From NCBI RefSeq assembly GCF_003600835.1, contig NZ_NQYC01000001.1, positions 4,392,001 to 4,456,000 on the forward strand: a stretch of 64,000 nucleotides of DNA, in the 5' to 3' direction. How positions within the stretch are numbered: position 1 is the stretch's first letter; every line of letters begins with the position of its first letter. This stretch comes from Bacillus sp. PK3_68. GTDB lineage: Bacteria > Bacillota > Bacilli > Bacillales > Domibacillaceae. The notes under the pieces were generated by a model, which was not told where the DNA came from, searched no databases, and saw nothing but the letters and a program-made list of their open reading frames with translations. The position numbers and the translations under genes are program-made. Of the stretch, positions 9,655 through 19,500 are shown piece by piece.

Positions 9655-10127
9655 AATACAATCTCCTAAAAAGCAGTGAAACATTCGGGTTTAAAAACCT
9701 TCTTTTTACAACATTTTGATTATGATAGGTTAAAAGGTTGATCTTACGATTGTAGATGGAGTAAATCGTTTAAAACTGCCAGGCATTGAAGTATTGAGAG
9801 GATGTTTGATGATATCAACATTGGGATTGTAATGATCAGTATGCTGGGCATACAGCGAAAGTTAGCTTGCTATCATAGCTGTTCGAATCTTTTAATTTCC
9901 GCGCTAGAAATTTTCAATACTGAGTATATAATTTTAGTTTTCTAGGCATGATTATACATGATAAAAAAAGCAGGGTGAATTTATAAATATAACAAAATCA
10001 TTTGGAAAGGAAAGGGGTTTTTTGATGGTAAACTAAAAAAATAGGAAAAAATAAAAAAGGCTTTATAAACTGATACTACTATCATGTATAATGAATTGGG
10101 CAATCTTTTAAGAAATCGAGGTATAAA
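9655..10127. other. Intergenic stretch without recognised gene
   Basis: It is AT-rich. A TATAAT-like box at 10087-10092 may serve the YdcF gene, but no good -35 is seen. No coding remnant or repeat could be supported. Confidence 0.3.
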
Positions 10128-11162
10128 ATGGTTATTCTTGGACTTATTACTCTTGCTTTATTTGTTGTTTTCCTGGGATTTTATTTAACAGATCCTAGAA
10201 GAATGATAAACGGTTTTCTATTTAACCTGTTTTTTTGTTCATTACTTACTTTTTGTGGTTATGTAGGGTTCAGCTCAGGTAATCGGATTTTTATGATAAT
10301 TGCTATTATTCCACTTGTATTTCTACTCTTTATCTCAACATTCGGATTATTCGCTTTAAGTATAGGGTTATTTTTAAATGGACGAATCCTGATGAAAAAA
10401 GAAAGCAGGCGATTCTCCAACAGTTTAACCCTCATTTCAGGGATCTTTCTTTTATTATTGTTCTTATTCAGAACCATGAATCCTGAGCGTTTTTTATCTG
10501 CTGAATTTCGACCTCTATACGCTGGGGCTTCTTTAATAATCGTTTATTTCTTTCTACACTTAACCAATTTTTTAACTGCTTATTTTTTGTATCAATTTAA
10601 TAAGCCGAAATATGACCAAGACTTTATCATCGTGCTTGGCAGCGGGTTAATTAACGATAAAGTGCCGCCGCTTTTGGCCAGTCGAATTAATAAGGCAATT
10701 GATTTTTATTGGAAACAAGCGGATGCCGCTTTCCCGCCTATTATCCTTTTCTCAGGCGGACAAGGACCGGATGAAAACCTTTCTGAAGCGGAAGCCATGC
10801 AAAAGTATGCTATAGAGAAAGGAATTCCTTTTGAGCATACATTAACAGAAACACGTTCAGTTAATACATTTCAGAATATGCTTTACTCAAAACAAATAAT
10901 GGATTCAGTAAAAGGAGACAAATATAACAGCATCTTTACTACAAACAATTTCCATTTATTCAGGGCTAGCCTGTATGCAAAAAAGGCAGGTTTAAAGAGC
11001 CAAGGAATTGGTTCAAAAACTGCACTCTACTACTGGCCAAATGCCATGATCCGCGAGTATATTGCCATTGTCGTGATGCAACGTAAACGCCATACCATTG
11101 TAGTGGGAACAATTTTAGGATTTTCAGTCCTGCTAACCATTATTTCTTTATTAGTTTTATAA
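10128..11162 (+). CDS. YdcF/ElyC-family membrane protein (DUF218)
   Basis: Five or so N-terminal transmembrane helices (residues about 1-155) precede a DUF218 domain with the family marks FIIVLGSGL, IILFSGGQG, SEAEAMQKYAIEKGIP, TETRSVNTFQNMLYSKQIM and FTTNNFHLFRASLYAKKAGL. A closing helix lies at about 323-343. DUF218 proteins (YdcF, SanA, ElyC) are linked to envelope integrity and possibly lipid-carrier metabolism. The substrate is unknown. The length of 344 aa is usual for Firmicute members. The ATG follows GAGGTATAAA. It is monocistronic, with a terminator directly after it. Confidence 0.85.
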   Translation: MVILGLITLALFVVFLGFYLTDPRRMINGFLFNLFFCSLLTFCGYVGFSSGNRIFMIIAIIPLVFLLFISTFGLFALSIGLFLNGRILMKKESRRFSNSLTLISGIFLLLLFLFRTMNPERFLSAEFRPLYAGASLIIVYFFLHLTNFLTAYFLYQFNKPKYDQDFIIVLGSGLINDKVPPLLASRINKAIDFYWKQADAAFPPIILFSGGQGPDENLSEAEAMQKYAIEKGIPFEHTLTETRSVNTFQNMLYSKQIMDSVKGDKYNSIFTTNNFHLFRASLYAKKAGLKSQGIGSKTALYYWPNAMIREYIAIVVMQRKRHTIVVGTILGFSVLLTIISLLVL

Positions 11163-11170
11163 CCAATACA

Positions 11171-11203
11171 AAAAGCCATTCACCTTTTGTGAATGGCTTT
11201 TCT
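11171..11203 (+). terminator. Rho-independent terminator after the YdcF-family gene
   Basis: A 13-bp perfect stem AAAAGCCATTCAC / GTGAATGGCTTTT with loop CTTTT. Confidence 0.9.
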
Positions 11204-11245
11204 AATATGAATTAGTTAAGTTTAAAGACGCATCATCGATCAAAT

Positions 11246-11400
11246 TTAAATGTCAATCGTTGCTCTATAGCCAACCTCGCGATGAATAGTGATTCTTCCA
11301 TTATGAACTTTAATGATGTTATTGGCCATGCCCAATCTTAGTCCGGATCCTCTATGTGCTGATCCAGTGTTGGTTCCGCGAATAAATCTTAAAAAATGAA
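11246..11400 (-). pseudogene. C-terminal remnant of a sensor histidine kinase
   Basis: The minus strand translates, from about 11400 to TAA at 11246, to a tail with LHFLRFIRGTNTGSAHRGSG, GMANNIIKVHNGRITIH and EVGY. This is the F-box/G2-box end of a HATPase domain (normally RFYRG and GSGLGLGMANNII). The rest of the kinase is absent. The VanZ-RDD gene begins right upstream, so the fragment is probably the scar of a deletion. Confidence 0.7.
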
Positions 11401-11412
11401 GCAAAGCCTGTT

Positions 11413-12570
11413 TTAAGAAATTCTCTTATTTTTTCTTGGGACAATATCTGCAACATGGTCAAAGTAGAAGGTGCGTTTCCCTTTTTTTAACATGACCAAA
11501 ACGGCATGAATGCATAAAGTCAGCCACATGATGCTAACAAACGTGAAGATAGTCATTGTTACCCATACATGAATAGCGTAAAAGTGAGATTCTATTTCTA
11601 ATTTAATGTGATCGAGAAGGTTAAGTGACATAGATGCCAGCCAAGGTAAATATAAGGCAACGGTTCTTTTTAGCATAGCTTGCCATGAAGGGATATCCCC
11701 CTCCAAATTCGCAAGTTTAAATCGCATTATACTTGTTCCGATTGTTTTTCCTCCCCATAGAAGAGGCAAAACAAAGTATAGCACCATAAAGCCAACTGTT
11801 GTATATATCATTTCTGCGAATCCACTTGATGTGAATAGTCCGACTGTGAAAGTAAACGTTAACTTAATGACAATATAATCTATAAGTACAGCAAGTAATT
11901 GCGACAGCGGCGGCACTAGAGGGCTCTTCTGCATTTTTTCCGCTTTCGCCAATAGTTTTTCCTTGGAAGGAAATAAAGCCAATATGACTGGAGCCACAAG
12001 AAAACCAAAGAGCGCACCTGTACTATTTAACATTAAATCGTCAACATCAAATAAACGATAGGGGCATTTATAAATTCCATAAATTCCAGTAACCTGTGTT
12101 ATTTCGTAAAAGAGAGACAGGGCAAATCCTAAAGCTAATGCCTTTTTCCAATATTGTTTTTCTTTGAAAAAGTATCTCAAATATACGCCAAAAGGAAGTA
12201 ATAATAGAAAATTAAATGCTGCCTGCCAGAAGGCACTTTGATTGAATATCTGAATATACGACCTCGGTTGTGACCAAATAATTGAACTGCTTTTAAAAAT
12301 ATCTCCTATAAAGGTGAATGGCTTTAATGAATAATAAATGGTATCTGGTGATTGAAAAGCACAAGTATTCCTAGTTGACGGAAGCGGCAGGAGAACTAAA
12401 AATAGTGCTGATAGCATATAGAAAATAAATGAGTAAACAACAATGGAAGCCCAAATACTAAAATATCCATACTTTCGATAGCTATATACCAGCCAGGGAA
12501 TGACAAGTAGATAACCCAATACACCAAACATAATAAAGGCGGTCATTATCGGTTGGATATATATAGACAT
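11413..12570 (-). CDS. VanZ-like and RDD two-domain membrane protein
   Basis: This polytopic membrane protein joins two families. Residues about 1-200 form a VanZ-like domain (QAAFNFLLLLPFGVYLRYFF, SLFYEITQVTGIYG, FDVDDLMLNSTGALFGFL). Residues about 220-375 form an RDD domain (LLAVLIDYIVIK, GGKTIGTSIMRFKLANLEG). VanZ alone is associated with low-level teicoplanin resistance in enterococci. RDD proteins are proposed transporters or membrane partners. The fusion is known in Firmicutes, but its function is not established. The ATG follows AAGAGGTG. It stands alone, facing away from the two-component system at 12.8 kb. Confidence 0.82.
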   Translation of the reverse strand: MSIYIQPIMTAFIMFGVLGYLLVIPWLVYSYRKYGYFSIWASIVVYSFIFYMLSALFLVLLPLPSTRNTCAFQSPDTIYYSLKPFTFIGDIFKSSSIIWSQPRSYIQIFNQSAFWQAAFNFLLLLPFGVYLRYFFKEKQYWKKALALGFALSLFYEITQVTGIYGIYKCPYRLFDVDDLMLNSTGALFGFLVAPVILALFPSKEKLLAKAEKMQKSPLVPPLSQLLAVLIDYIVIKLTFTFTVGLFTSSGFAEMIYTTVGFMVLYFVLPLLWGGKTIGTSIMRFKLANLEGDIPSWQAMLKRTVALYLPWLASMSLNLLDHIKLEIESHFYAIHVWVTMTIFTFVSIMWLTLCIHAVLVMLKKGKRTFYFDHVADIVPRKNKRIS

Positions 12571-12783
12571 ACATACACCTCTTTTTGCTCAGTATACTTT
12601 GAATCAATTTAAAAAGCAGGCAAAATGCGCTGATATTTACGCATCTTGTCTGCCTTATTATTGTTTAATTGGATACAAGATATTCATAGCGCAATTTTAA
12701 AGTAATTAGATAAGTCATTAGGCTGGCATGGTAAAATTAGGTGTAATTTTCCTGTTTTATTAATGAGGGGAGGCACCTAATTT

Positions 12784-13458
12784 ATGAAGCTAACAATTTT
12801 GCATATAGAAGATGATCAAGAAATTGGCTCATGGGTAAGCAAATTTTTAACAGAACGTGGATATGAAGTCATTTGGATTACGTCTGGTCATGAGGCAATG
12901 AAGCATATGGAACGGGCTGATCTTGTTATCTTGGATATTATGTTGCCGGGGTTAGATGGTTATACAATCGGTCAGCGTCTGAAGAAGAAATACCCGAATA
13001 CACCAATTATGATGCTATCGGCAAGAACTTCTATGGAAGATAAGTTACAGGGACTCAGTTTCGCGGATGATTATATGACAAAGCCGTATCATCCTAATGA
13101 GTTAGCTGCCCGTATTCAAGTACTAGTAAGGCGATTAGGAGTTATTGCACCAGAAAATATCGAGGTTATGCATTTACGAATTGATCAGAAGTCAAATCGG
13201 ATCATCAATACAATTTCTAAGGAAGATATTATTTTGACGGGAAAACAATTTCATATATTTATGTATTTATTAGACCACTTGAATCAAATATTGACGAAAA
13301 AACAAATTTACGAAGCAGTGTGGGGAGATGCTTATATTGAAGGGGATAAAACATTAATGGTTCACATACGCCATTTGCGTGAAAAAATTGAGTTGGACAC
13401 AAGCAATCCGCAAATCATTGAAACAATCCGAGGGCTTGGATATAGGATGAAATCATGA
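12784..13458 (+). CDS. OmpR-family response regulator
   Basis: This is a cytoplasmic two-component regulator. The receiver has the acidic pair IEDD, phospho-acceptor Asp51 (LVILDIMLPGLDG), SART and the Lys in YMTKPYHPNELAARI. The C-terminal winged helix ends in IRHLREKIE and IRGLGYRMKS. The length, 224 aa, is typical. Start ATG 12784 follows GAGGGGAGGCACC. Its stop overlaps the start of the adjacent histidine kinase by 4 bp, so the two are translationally coupled. The cognate stimulus is unknown. The following membrane protein may be a target. Confidence 0.92.
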   Translation: MKLTILHIEDDQEIGSWVSKFLTERGYEVIWITSGHEAMKHMERADLVILDIMLPGLDGYTIGQRLKKKYPNTPIMMLSARTSMEDKLQGLSFADDYMTKPYHPNELAARIQVLVRRLGVIAPENIEVMHLRIDQKSNRIINTISKEDIILTGKQFHIFMYLLDHLNQILTKKQIYEAVWGDAYIEGDKTLMVHIRHLREKIELDTSNPQIIETIRGLGYRMKS

Positions 13459-14811
13459 ATATCATACAATCTTTAATGACGAGATATTTGTTTCTTATTT
13501 TATTTGCCCTCGTCCTTTTTCCTCTTATTCCAGCCATTTATTATTCCCCTCTTCTGTTCAATAAAGGATTATACGATCCAAAGGAAATAGAAGCTATATG
13601 GAAGCGGGAGGCAGTTGAATTAGATGGCAAGGAAGCGAAGATAATTCATCATCGTCTTCAGTCTATAAAAAATAAGTATCCAAAGGCTAAGGTTTTCTGG
13701 GTAAATGGAAGTGGCGAATCTAGATTTATTGGAAAGAGGTCTGCCGATATTCCTGAAAATTGGACATTTACCGATTCTCTTATATTTATGGAGGAAAGCA
13801 AGTTTCATGTGGATACGTTTTTACAAAATAAAAACCCTCAAAATGTATATACCATTACGGCATTAATAGGAAACGATCCTAGACAAGGGATAATGGTTCT
13901 TCAAGTTCCAATTACTGATACAAACCTTGGCAGTATTTCTCTATACAAAGACTTTCCATTTATCATATTTTTATTTCTGTTAGTGGAGCTTTTTTATTAA
14001 TCTCTTGGTTTTTCTTCTTTAATATACGCAACCGGCTTGTTAAGCTTCAATTTGCGATGTCTGAAACGGGAGATGAAGGTATCCCTGATGAAGTCGGGAT
14101 TAGAAAAATGGACGAGATTGGAAGGCTGGAAGGTGCTTTTAACGAGATGATCAACCAGTTGAAATGCAGCAGGGATAGAGAGAAAGAGGAAGAAAATCTT
14201 AGGAAACGGCTAATCGCCAATATGTCTCATGACTTGCGAACACCCTTAACAGTCATGAGACAGCACGTATATTCCGCAAAGAAGTACCCAGCATCCTCTG
14301 CAGTAATAGAATCACTTCAAATTGTTGAAAACAAACTGGATGATATGGACAAAATGATCAACAATCTTCTTTCTTATACACTGCTTTCAGCTGGTAAACA
14401 TCCGATTGAAATGCGAGACACGGATATATTGGATGAAGTTCGGAAAGTTATAGCGGAATGGTATCCTATATTGGAACGGTATAAGTTTGACATAGATATT
14501 GATTTACCGGAAAGATCGCTGATATGGAAGGTAGACCCTATTTGGTTTAAAAGTATTTTGGATAATTTAATTCAAAATGTTACTCGGCATGCTCGTTCAG
14601 GGCGATATATTGGAATTCAGGCGGTTGAATGTCATGGCTCCACTTTCATTGTCATTAGGGACAGGGGGAAGGGTTTAATCATGAATCTGAAGATAAAGGT
14701 GCCGGAATTGGGCTATCAATTGTTTCGCTTATGATGAAGGAAATGAATTTAGATTGGGAAATTGCCACTTCCTCGGAGGGAACCAGCATTTATTTGGGCA
14801 TGAAAACTTAA
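13455..14811 (+). pseudogene. Sensor histidine kinase, two frameshifts
   Basis: This partners the preceding regulator. It has an N-terminal transmembrane helix, an extracytoplasmic domain (about 35-160) and a second helix, followed by HAMP-like sequence (DEIGRLEGAFNEMINQL) and a HisKA box ANMSHDLRTPLTVMRQH. The N-box is LDNLIQNVTRHA and the G-boxes lie near the end. The frame breaks within T5 near 13968 (one more T gives FISVSGAFLLISWFFF) and again in G5 near 14667 (one more G gives RDRGEGFNHESEDKGAGIGLS and a tail to TAA 14811). With both bases restored the protein is about 452 aa and complete. Both breaks are single missing bases in homopolymers, so sequencing error is as likely as true decay. 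Confidence 0.82.
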
Positions 14812-14897
14812 ACAAAACTTAAACAAGAAGTCATCTTAATGAACACCTTTGCAGTATATCCTTTTTATAAATAACAAATAGAAAGGATTGTGTTCAA

Positions 14898-15477
14898 ATG
14901 GAGATGAGTACTCAAAAAATGAGAATGAGAAGAGAGAATGTCTTTTGAACTTAAAACATGAGAAACAATTAAAGTCAGAAATAGCTGACAAAACTTATTT
15001 CACTAAAGGATGGGGCTATACTGCAGCTCTTGCACTGTTGCCGTATGCAATTTTAAAATCGCTTTGGGCATGGGGATCAACGGTAGGAATTGAAACAAAA
15101 CAAGCTATACGAGATGTAGCAGGATTTGGCGATACCTTAAAGGAAGGACCTGCTTTTCTATTTACGTTATATACCATCGGAATAGACTTCACCGCTGTCT
15201 TAGCGATACTGGCATCTTCATTTGCTTTAGCTCTTGTGACTTCCTGGGGGAGAAACTGCCAAAATGGTTATTAATCTTATCAGGGTGGTCAGTTGGGGTG
15301 TTGACAGTTCTAGTTAGCTTCTTGACAGCTCTTCAATTTTTGGGAGTGCTTCCTAAAGGATACACCGAAGGGTTAGCCACTTGGGTGTATGTGGTAACGT
15401 ATGGAGGATTGTTCTTGTGGGGAGTAACTGTATTTATAGCAACTTTGTCGTTCCAGCATCGGATTAAAAACAAATAA
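14898..15477 (+). pseudogene. Four-helix membrane protein of unknown function, frameshifted
   Basis: A short charged N-terminus is followed by hydrophobic helices (GWGYTAALALLPYAILKSLWAWG, FTAVLAILASSFALALV, then in another frame WLLILSGWSVGVLTVLVSFLTAL and YGGLFLWGVTVFIATLSF). The frame breaks at TGGGGGAGAAA near 15247. One more G gives SWGEKLPKWLL and continues to TAA 15477. The N-terminus is also uncertain: ATG 14898 runs into a stop after 16 codons, whereas TTG 14888 opens the frame but touches its ribosome site. The family is not recognised. Its position behind the two-component genes suggests co-regulation. Confidence 0.55.
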
Positions 15478-15529
15478 TCTCATAAAGATAAAGGATATTT
15501 TAAGCGATAACCTACTTCCAGAGCTTATC

Positions 15530-15802
15530 TTGAATACCCCTTTCAGTGTCCAAAAACACTTAACACTGAAAGGGGATTTGGTCAAGGTACTTGAGCGCAG
15601 TACAGAATTAAAAGTGGTTGGCGCAGGTCTGGGTCTTAGTTCCAACGCTTGGAAAGGGATCGTGCGTTTGGGAACTATCGATGATTTAGAAATGAAATGC
15701 CGCCTCATAAAAAGCATGAAATTCCTTGATCAAAAAGGAGATCTGATAAGCGAAATGGATATTGAATGCTTAAACCATAAATATAAGGAAAAAGTCAGTT
15801 AG
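15530..15802 (+). CDS. Small hypothetical protein, possibly partial
   Basis: A 90-codon frame starts at TTG 15530 and stops at TAG 15802. The frame stays open upstream to about 15470 without a good start or ribosome site, so the true N-terminus is unclear or missing. The sequence (LTLKGDLVKVLERSTELKVVGAG, then MKFLDQKGDLISEMDIECLNHKY) is charged and soluble with no signal peptide. I do not recognise a family. An inverted pair CCCCTTTCAGTGT / ACACTGAAAGGGG lies inside it at 15537-15577, which is unusual within a gene. Confidence 0.3.
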   Translation: MNTPFSVQKHLTLKGDLVKVLERSTELKVVGAGLGLSSNAWKGIVRLGTIDDLEMKCRLIKSMKFLDQKGDLISEMDIECLNHKYKEKVS

Positions 15803-15813
15803 GGAGAATAAAC

Positions 15814-16061
15814 ATGAGCTTTAGAAGAGAGTCAAGAATTTTAGAAATCCCCAAATGGGGGATATTTACATAAGTCCTGAGAAAATGCCTTCGCCGTTCA
15901 TGTAACTAAAGAAGAAAAAGATGCTATTTATGTAGATAGTTTTCTATGGGATTTAGGTAGTTGGAAAGCTGTTAATTTTTCTGCTAAAGATGAAGCTGTA
16001 GAATTTTTTAAAAAAAGAGCACTTAAATTTAAAAGACAAATATCTATGCATTTTCATTAAA
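15814..16061 (+). pseudogene. Decayed small gene
   Basis: After GGGAGAATAAAC an ATG (15814) opens MSFRRESRILEIPKWGIFT and stops. Another frame resumes with HVTKEEKDAIYVDSFLWD, AKDEAVEFFKKRALKFKRQI and ends at TAA 16061. The two parts read like one small acidic protein broken by at least one frameshift. The family is unknown. Confidence 0.35.
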
Positions 16062-16127
16062 AAAAGATTTTCAAAAATAAAAGAATACCTATCAGTAACT
16101 TTTTTGAATGGATGAATGTAAAATCTT

Positions 16128-16330
16128 TCACCCATTTATAAATCGTTGTTTCTGGCACGCCATATCGCTGCTTAATTCTTTAACCGGGCTCCCGGAACGA
16201 TACAAATCGACATTCTCTTAAAGTCATCATTATATTTTTCGCCTGCAGGTTTATCTTCTAATCCGGCCACATCCTCTCAAAATAATTCCAGGGGCTTAAT
16301 TAAACGGTGTCCACGAAACTATATTAACTC
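16128..16330 (-). mobile_element. IS3/IS150-type transposase OrfA remnant
   Basis: The minus strand shows, in broken frames, EKYNDDFKR, GSPVKEL and RYGVPETTIYKWVKDFTF. This is the N-terminal HTH wording of IS3-family OrfA proteins (YxxEFKxxxV, GxSVKELSxxYGVxxTTIYKWVK). TGTCCACGAAACTATATT at about 16310 may be the outer edge. No OrfB is present. The element is dead. Confidence 0.6.
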
Positions 16331-16505
16331 CGCGTCTTTATACCCTAATTTAAATTAAAGGAAATAGATACAAATAGTTTCTTTTTGAACAATTGGTCTA
16401 TAAACCTGTTTTTTGAAAATTAACGCCTTTTTAACAATGTACTTACAGTAAAAGTACAATCTTTATTTAAAATGTAAAAGAAGCATTTTTAATAAGGAGG
16501 AAGTT

Positions 16506-19500
16506 ATGGGGAAAAGGTCTGTTTATACGTTAGCACTTGCCACTTGTTTATCTGTTTCAACATTTGTCTCAGAAATATCTGCCGAAGGGACGACGGAGTC
16601 TGTACAAACACCCATGTTAGATGTTCAAAAAAACCCCTCATTACTTATTACTGAGTTGGTTCCGAATACAACTAATGTACCTGGCAGTTCAACCGATGCC
16701 TACGAATTTATTGAGATATATAACAATAGCGATCAACCTGTGCCATTGAAAAACTATCAATTAATTTATCGCTATCCAGATGGAAGTAAAGGAGATGCAA
16801 CATGGACATTTAAAGAAAATAAAACGATTCCTGCACAAGGCACGATCGTAGTTTGGGTGAAAAATGAAGCCAATGCAGATTTGACATTAGCTGACTTTAA
16901 CAAGCAGTTCAATAGTCAATTGACGGAAGATCAATTAGCGACGGTAGAATCAGCAGGAATGTCGAATACAGCTGCACGGACATTAGCAATTGCTGATACA
17001 TATACTAACGAATTATCAGAAGCAAGCTATTCACCAGACCAAGTGCAAGAAAATAAAGGTATTCAATATCAATTATCGGCTGATCAAAAAAAGATGGATG
17101 TCATCCATTTTAGTGAGCCGGCAACACCAGGAGCAGTCTTGCCAGAGCAAGTGCCGGAAGAACCTGTGCATGTTGTTGAGGATACAGTAGCTCCTGTGAT
17201 CGAACATACTCCTGTAGCTTCTATTCAAGCAGGTGAAGATGTCCAGCTGAATGCTCAAGTGACAGATGATACAACGGTGAAAAATGTCAAAGTCACGTAT
17301 CGATTGAATCAAGATAGCCCTTCGACAGAAATAAATATGTCAGCTGATGCACAGACGCCTAATACATATACGACAGTAATTCCTAAAGAAGAGATGGTAG
17401 GAAAAGAAATCTTTTATCAAATCCATGCATTTGATGGAGTGAATATAGCAAAAACAGAAGAATATAAAGTAACAGTAGAAGGGCATACATACGATTCGCA
17501 GAAAGTTCCTCAGCTGTTAATGACGGAACTTGTACCTGATTCCGCTAATGTTGGCGGTCTTGATGGGTATGAGTTTATCGAGGTGTATAACAATACGACA
17601 GAAACGGTGAACTTGAAAGACTATAAGATTCGTTATCGTTATCCAGCAGAAGGCCCAGGCGCTGATTTGATTTGGGGACCAGAGAAAGAAGACATCCTTT
17701 TGCCATCAGGTGGAACAATGGTATTTTGGATCATTAATGGAGCGAATCAAGATAAAACAGTAGCTGACTTTAACAGTCACTATAATGTTGATTTAATAGA
17801 AGACAAGAATATTGTGAAGGTATTTTCTGATGGAATGGCAAATAGCGGCGCTCGCGGCATTTCAATTGCGACAAATACAGGGAAAGACGTTTCAGTAGGC
17901 TATTATAATGATGAAGGAACGAAAGATGATACGATAGCTGACAAAGGCATCTTGTATACATTTCCGACAACACCGGGTGATACGGTAATGAAGAAATACA
18001 GCAGCGGCAAGGATATGGCAACACCAGGAACACTAGCCGACCGTCAAAAGCCAGCTCAAAAGGTAAAATTACCAATTGATAATGAAAAACCAGTCGTATC
18101 GGATATTACGGATCAAACACCCGTATCTGAAATGAATGATATCCAACTAACTTTTGATCTAAAAGACAATCATGCTGTGAAAACAGCCCGTTTATTTTAC
18201 AAAACAAATAAAGATTCTCATTATCAATCTGTTGATTTAACAGAAAACTATGATGATAAATTGTACCACCATGCCATTTACTCTCCTAGTTTAATAGGCA
18301 AACAATCGGTTGAATATTATCTGGTTGTGTCGGACGGAGTGAATGAGACAAAGACAGAGGCGAAGAAGATTTCTATTTTACAAGATCAGCAACAAACCGG
18401 GATCGGTTTGAATGTAGAAGATGACTCTTTATTAAATAAAACAGCTTTAATTAAAGCTTCCCATCCAAAAGAATTTGCGAATACGAAGCTTTCCATTGAT
18501 GGCAAGGATGTAACAGCGGAAACCACACCAGCTTTAGCAGAACCGGCCTATTTTGCTTTCGATGTAAAGAAGGTAAACCTTTATTTTAAAAATGGTGTCA
18601 CTATTGGCGATGAAACATTACATATTTTTGATGATACGATCGATACATATGTAACAAAAACTGTTCCGGTCGATCCCAAATATTTTGAACAAGGAAAGGA
18701 TGCTATTATTTCCATCCGCTCCGGAACAAAGGTATCTCCTTTTGATGAAGAATCCGAGGAAAACCGAGATGATTTTTACGTAAAAAACGTCCGGCTCGTA
18801 TTAAAAGATGGAACGATCATTTACGATCCTGCTTACAGCAATCCAGATAAAGAAATTTCAGTAGGAGACGGAGCGTCAGCCAAACCAGTCATTGATTTCT
18901 CTTTTAAAGTGCCAGATGAGAAATTTATTGCAAAAGCTTATAAATGGGACACAACGAAAGCGCAGGAAGGCACTCACATTGTTGAGGCAACAAACGGAGA
19001 GGAAAAAGCCCGGGCAAACGTCATTGTTGATAATCGCGGGCCAGCCTTGACAGCCACTCTAGAAGAGGGGAAGGAATATAAAGGTCCGATCTCTATTAAT
19101 GTTGAGGCAAAGGATGATTTGTCAGGAGTTGACAAAGTAACAGCAGAACTTGATGGAAAAGAAATCAGCCTTCCGCTTGAAACATCTTCCGCCAAACTAA
19201 AACCGGGTGCACATACGCTAAAAATAACAGCTGTCGATCAGGTAGGAAATGAAGCGGCTAAAACTGTTACATTTCATGTTGCTGAAGAGCAGCCGTATAA
19301 GCCAGAAGCAGTAAATCCAAAAGATGGTGCGAAGAATGTTTCTACTTCTACAAAATTAAAAGTGAAAGTGTCTGACCCAACAAAAGATGCTCTTGATGTG
19401 TCATTTATGAAAGGTTATCAGTATAAAGCGAATGAAGCAGATCATGTGTCTGTATACGAAAACAACGTGGATCGTGAACCGCCAAAGGAAATGATCCCTG

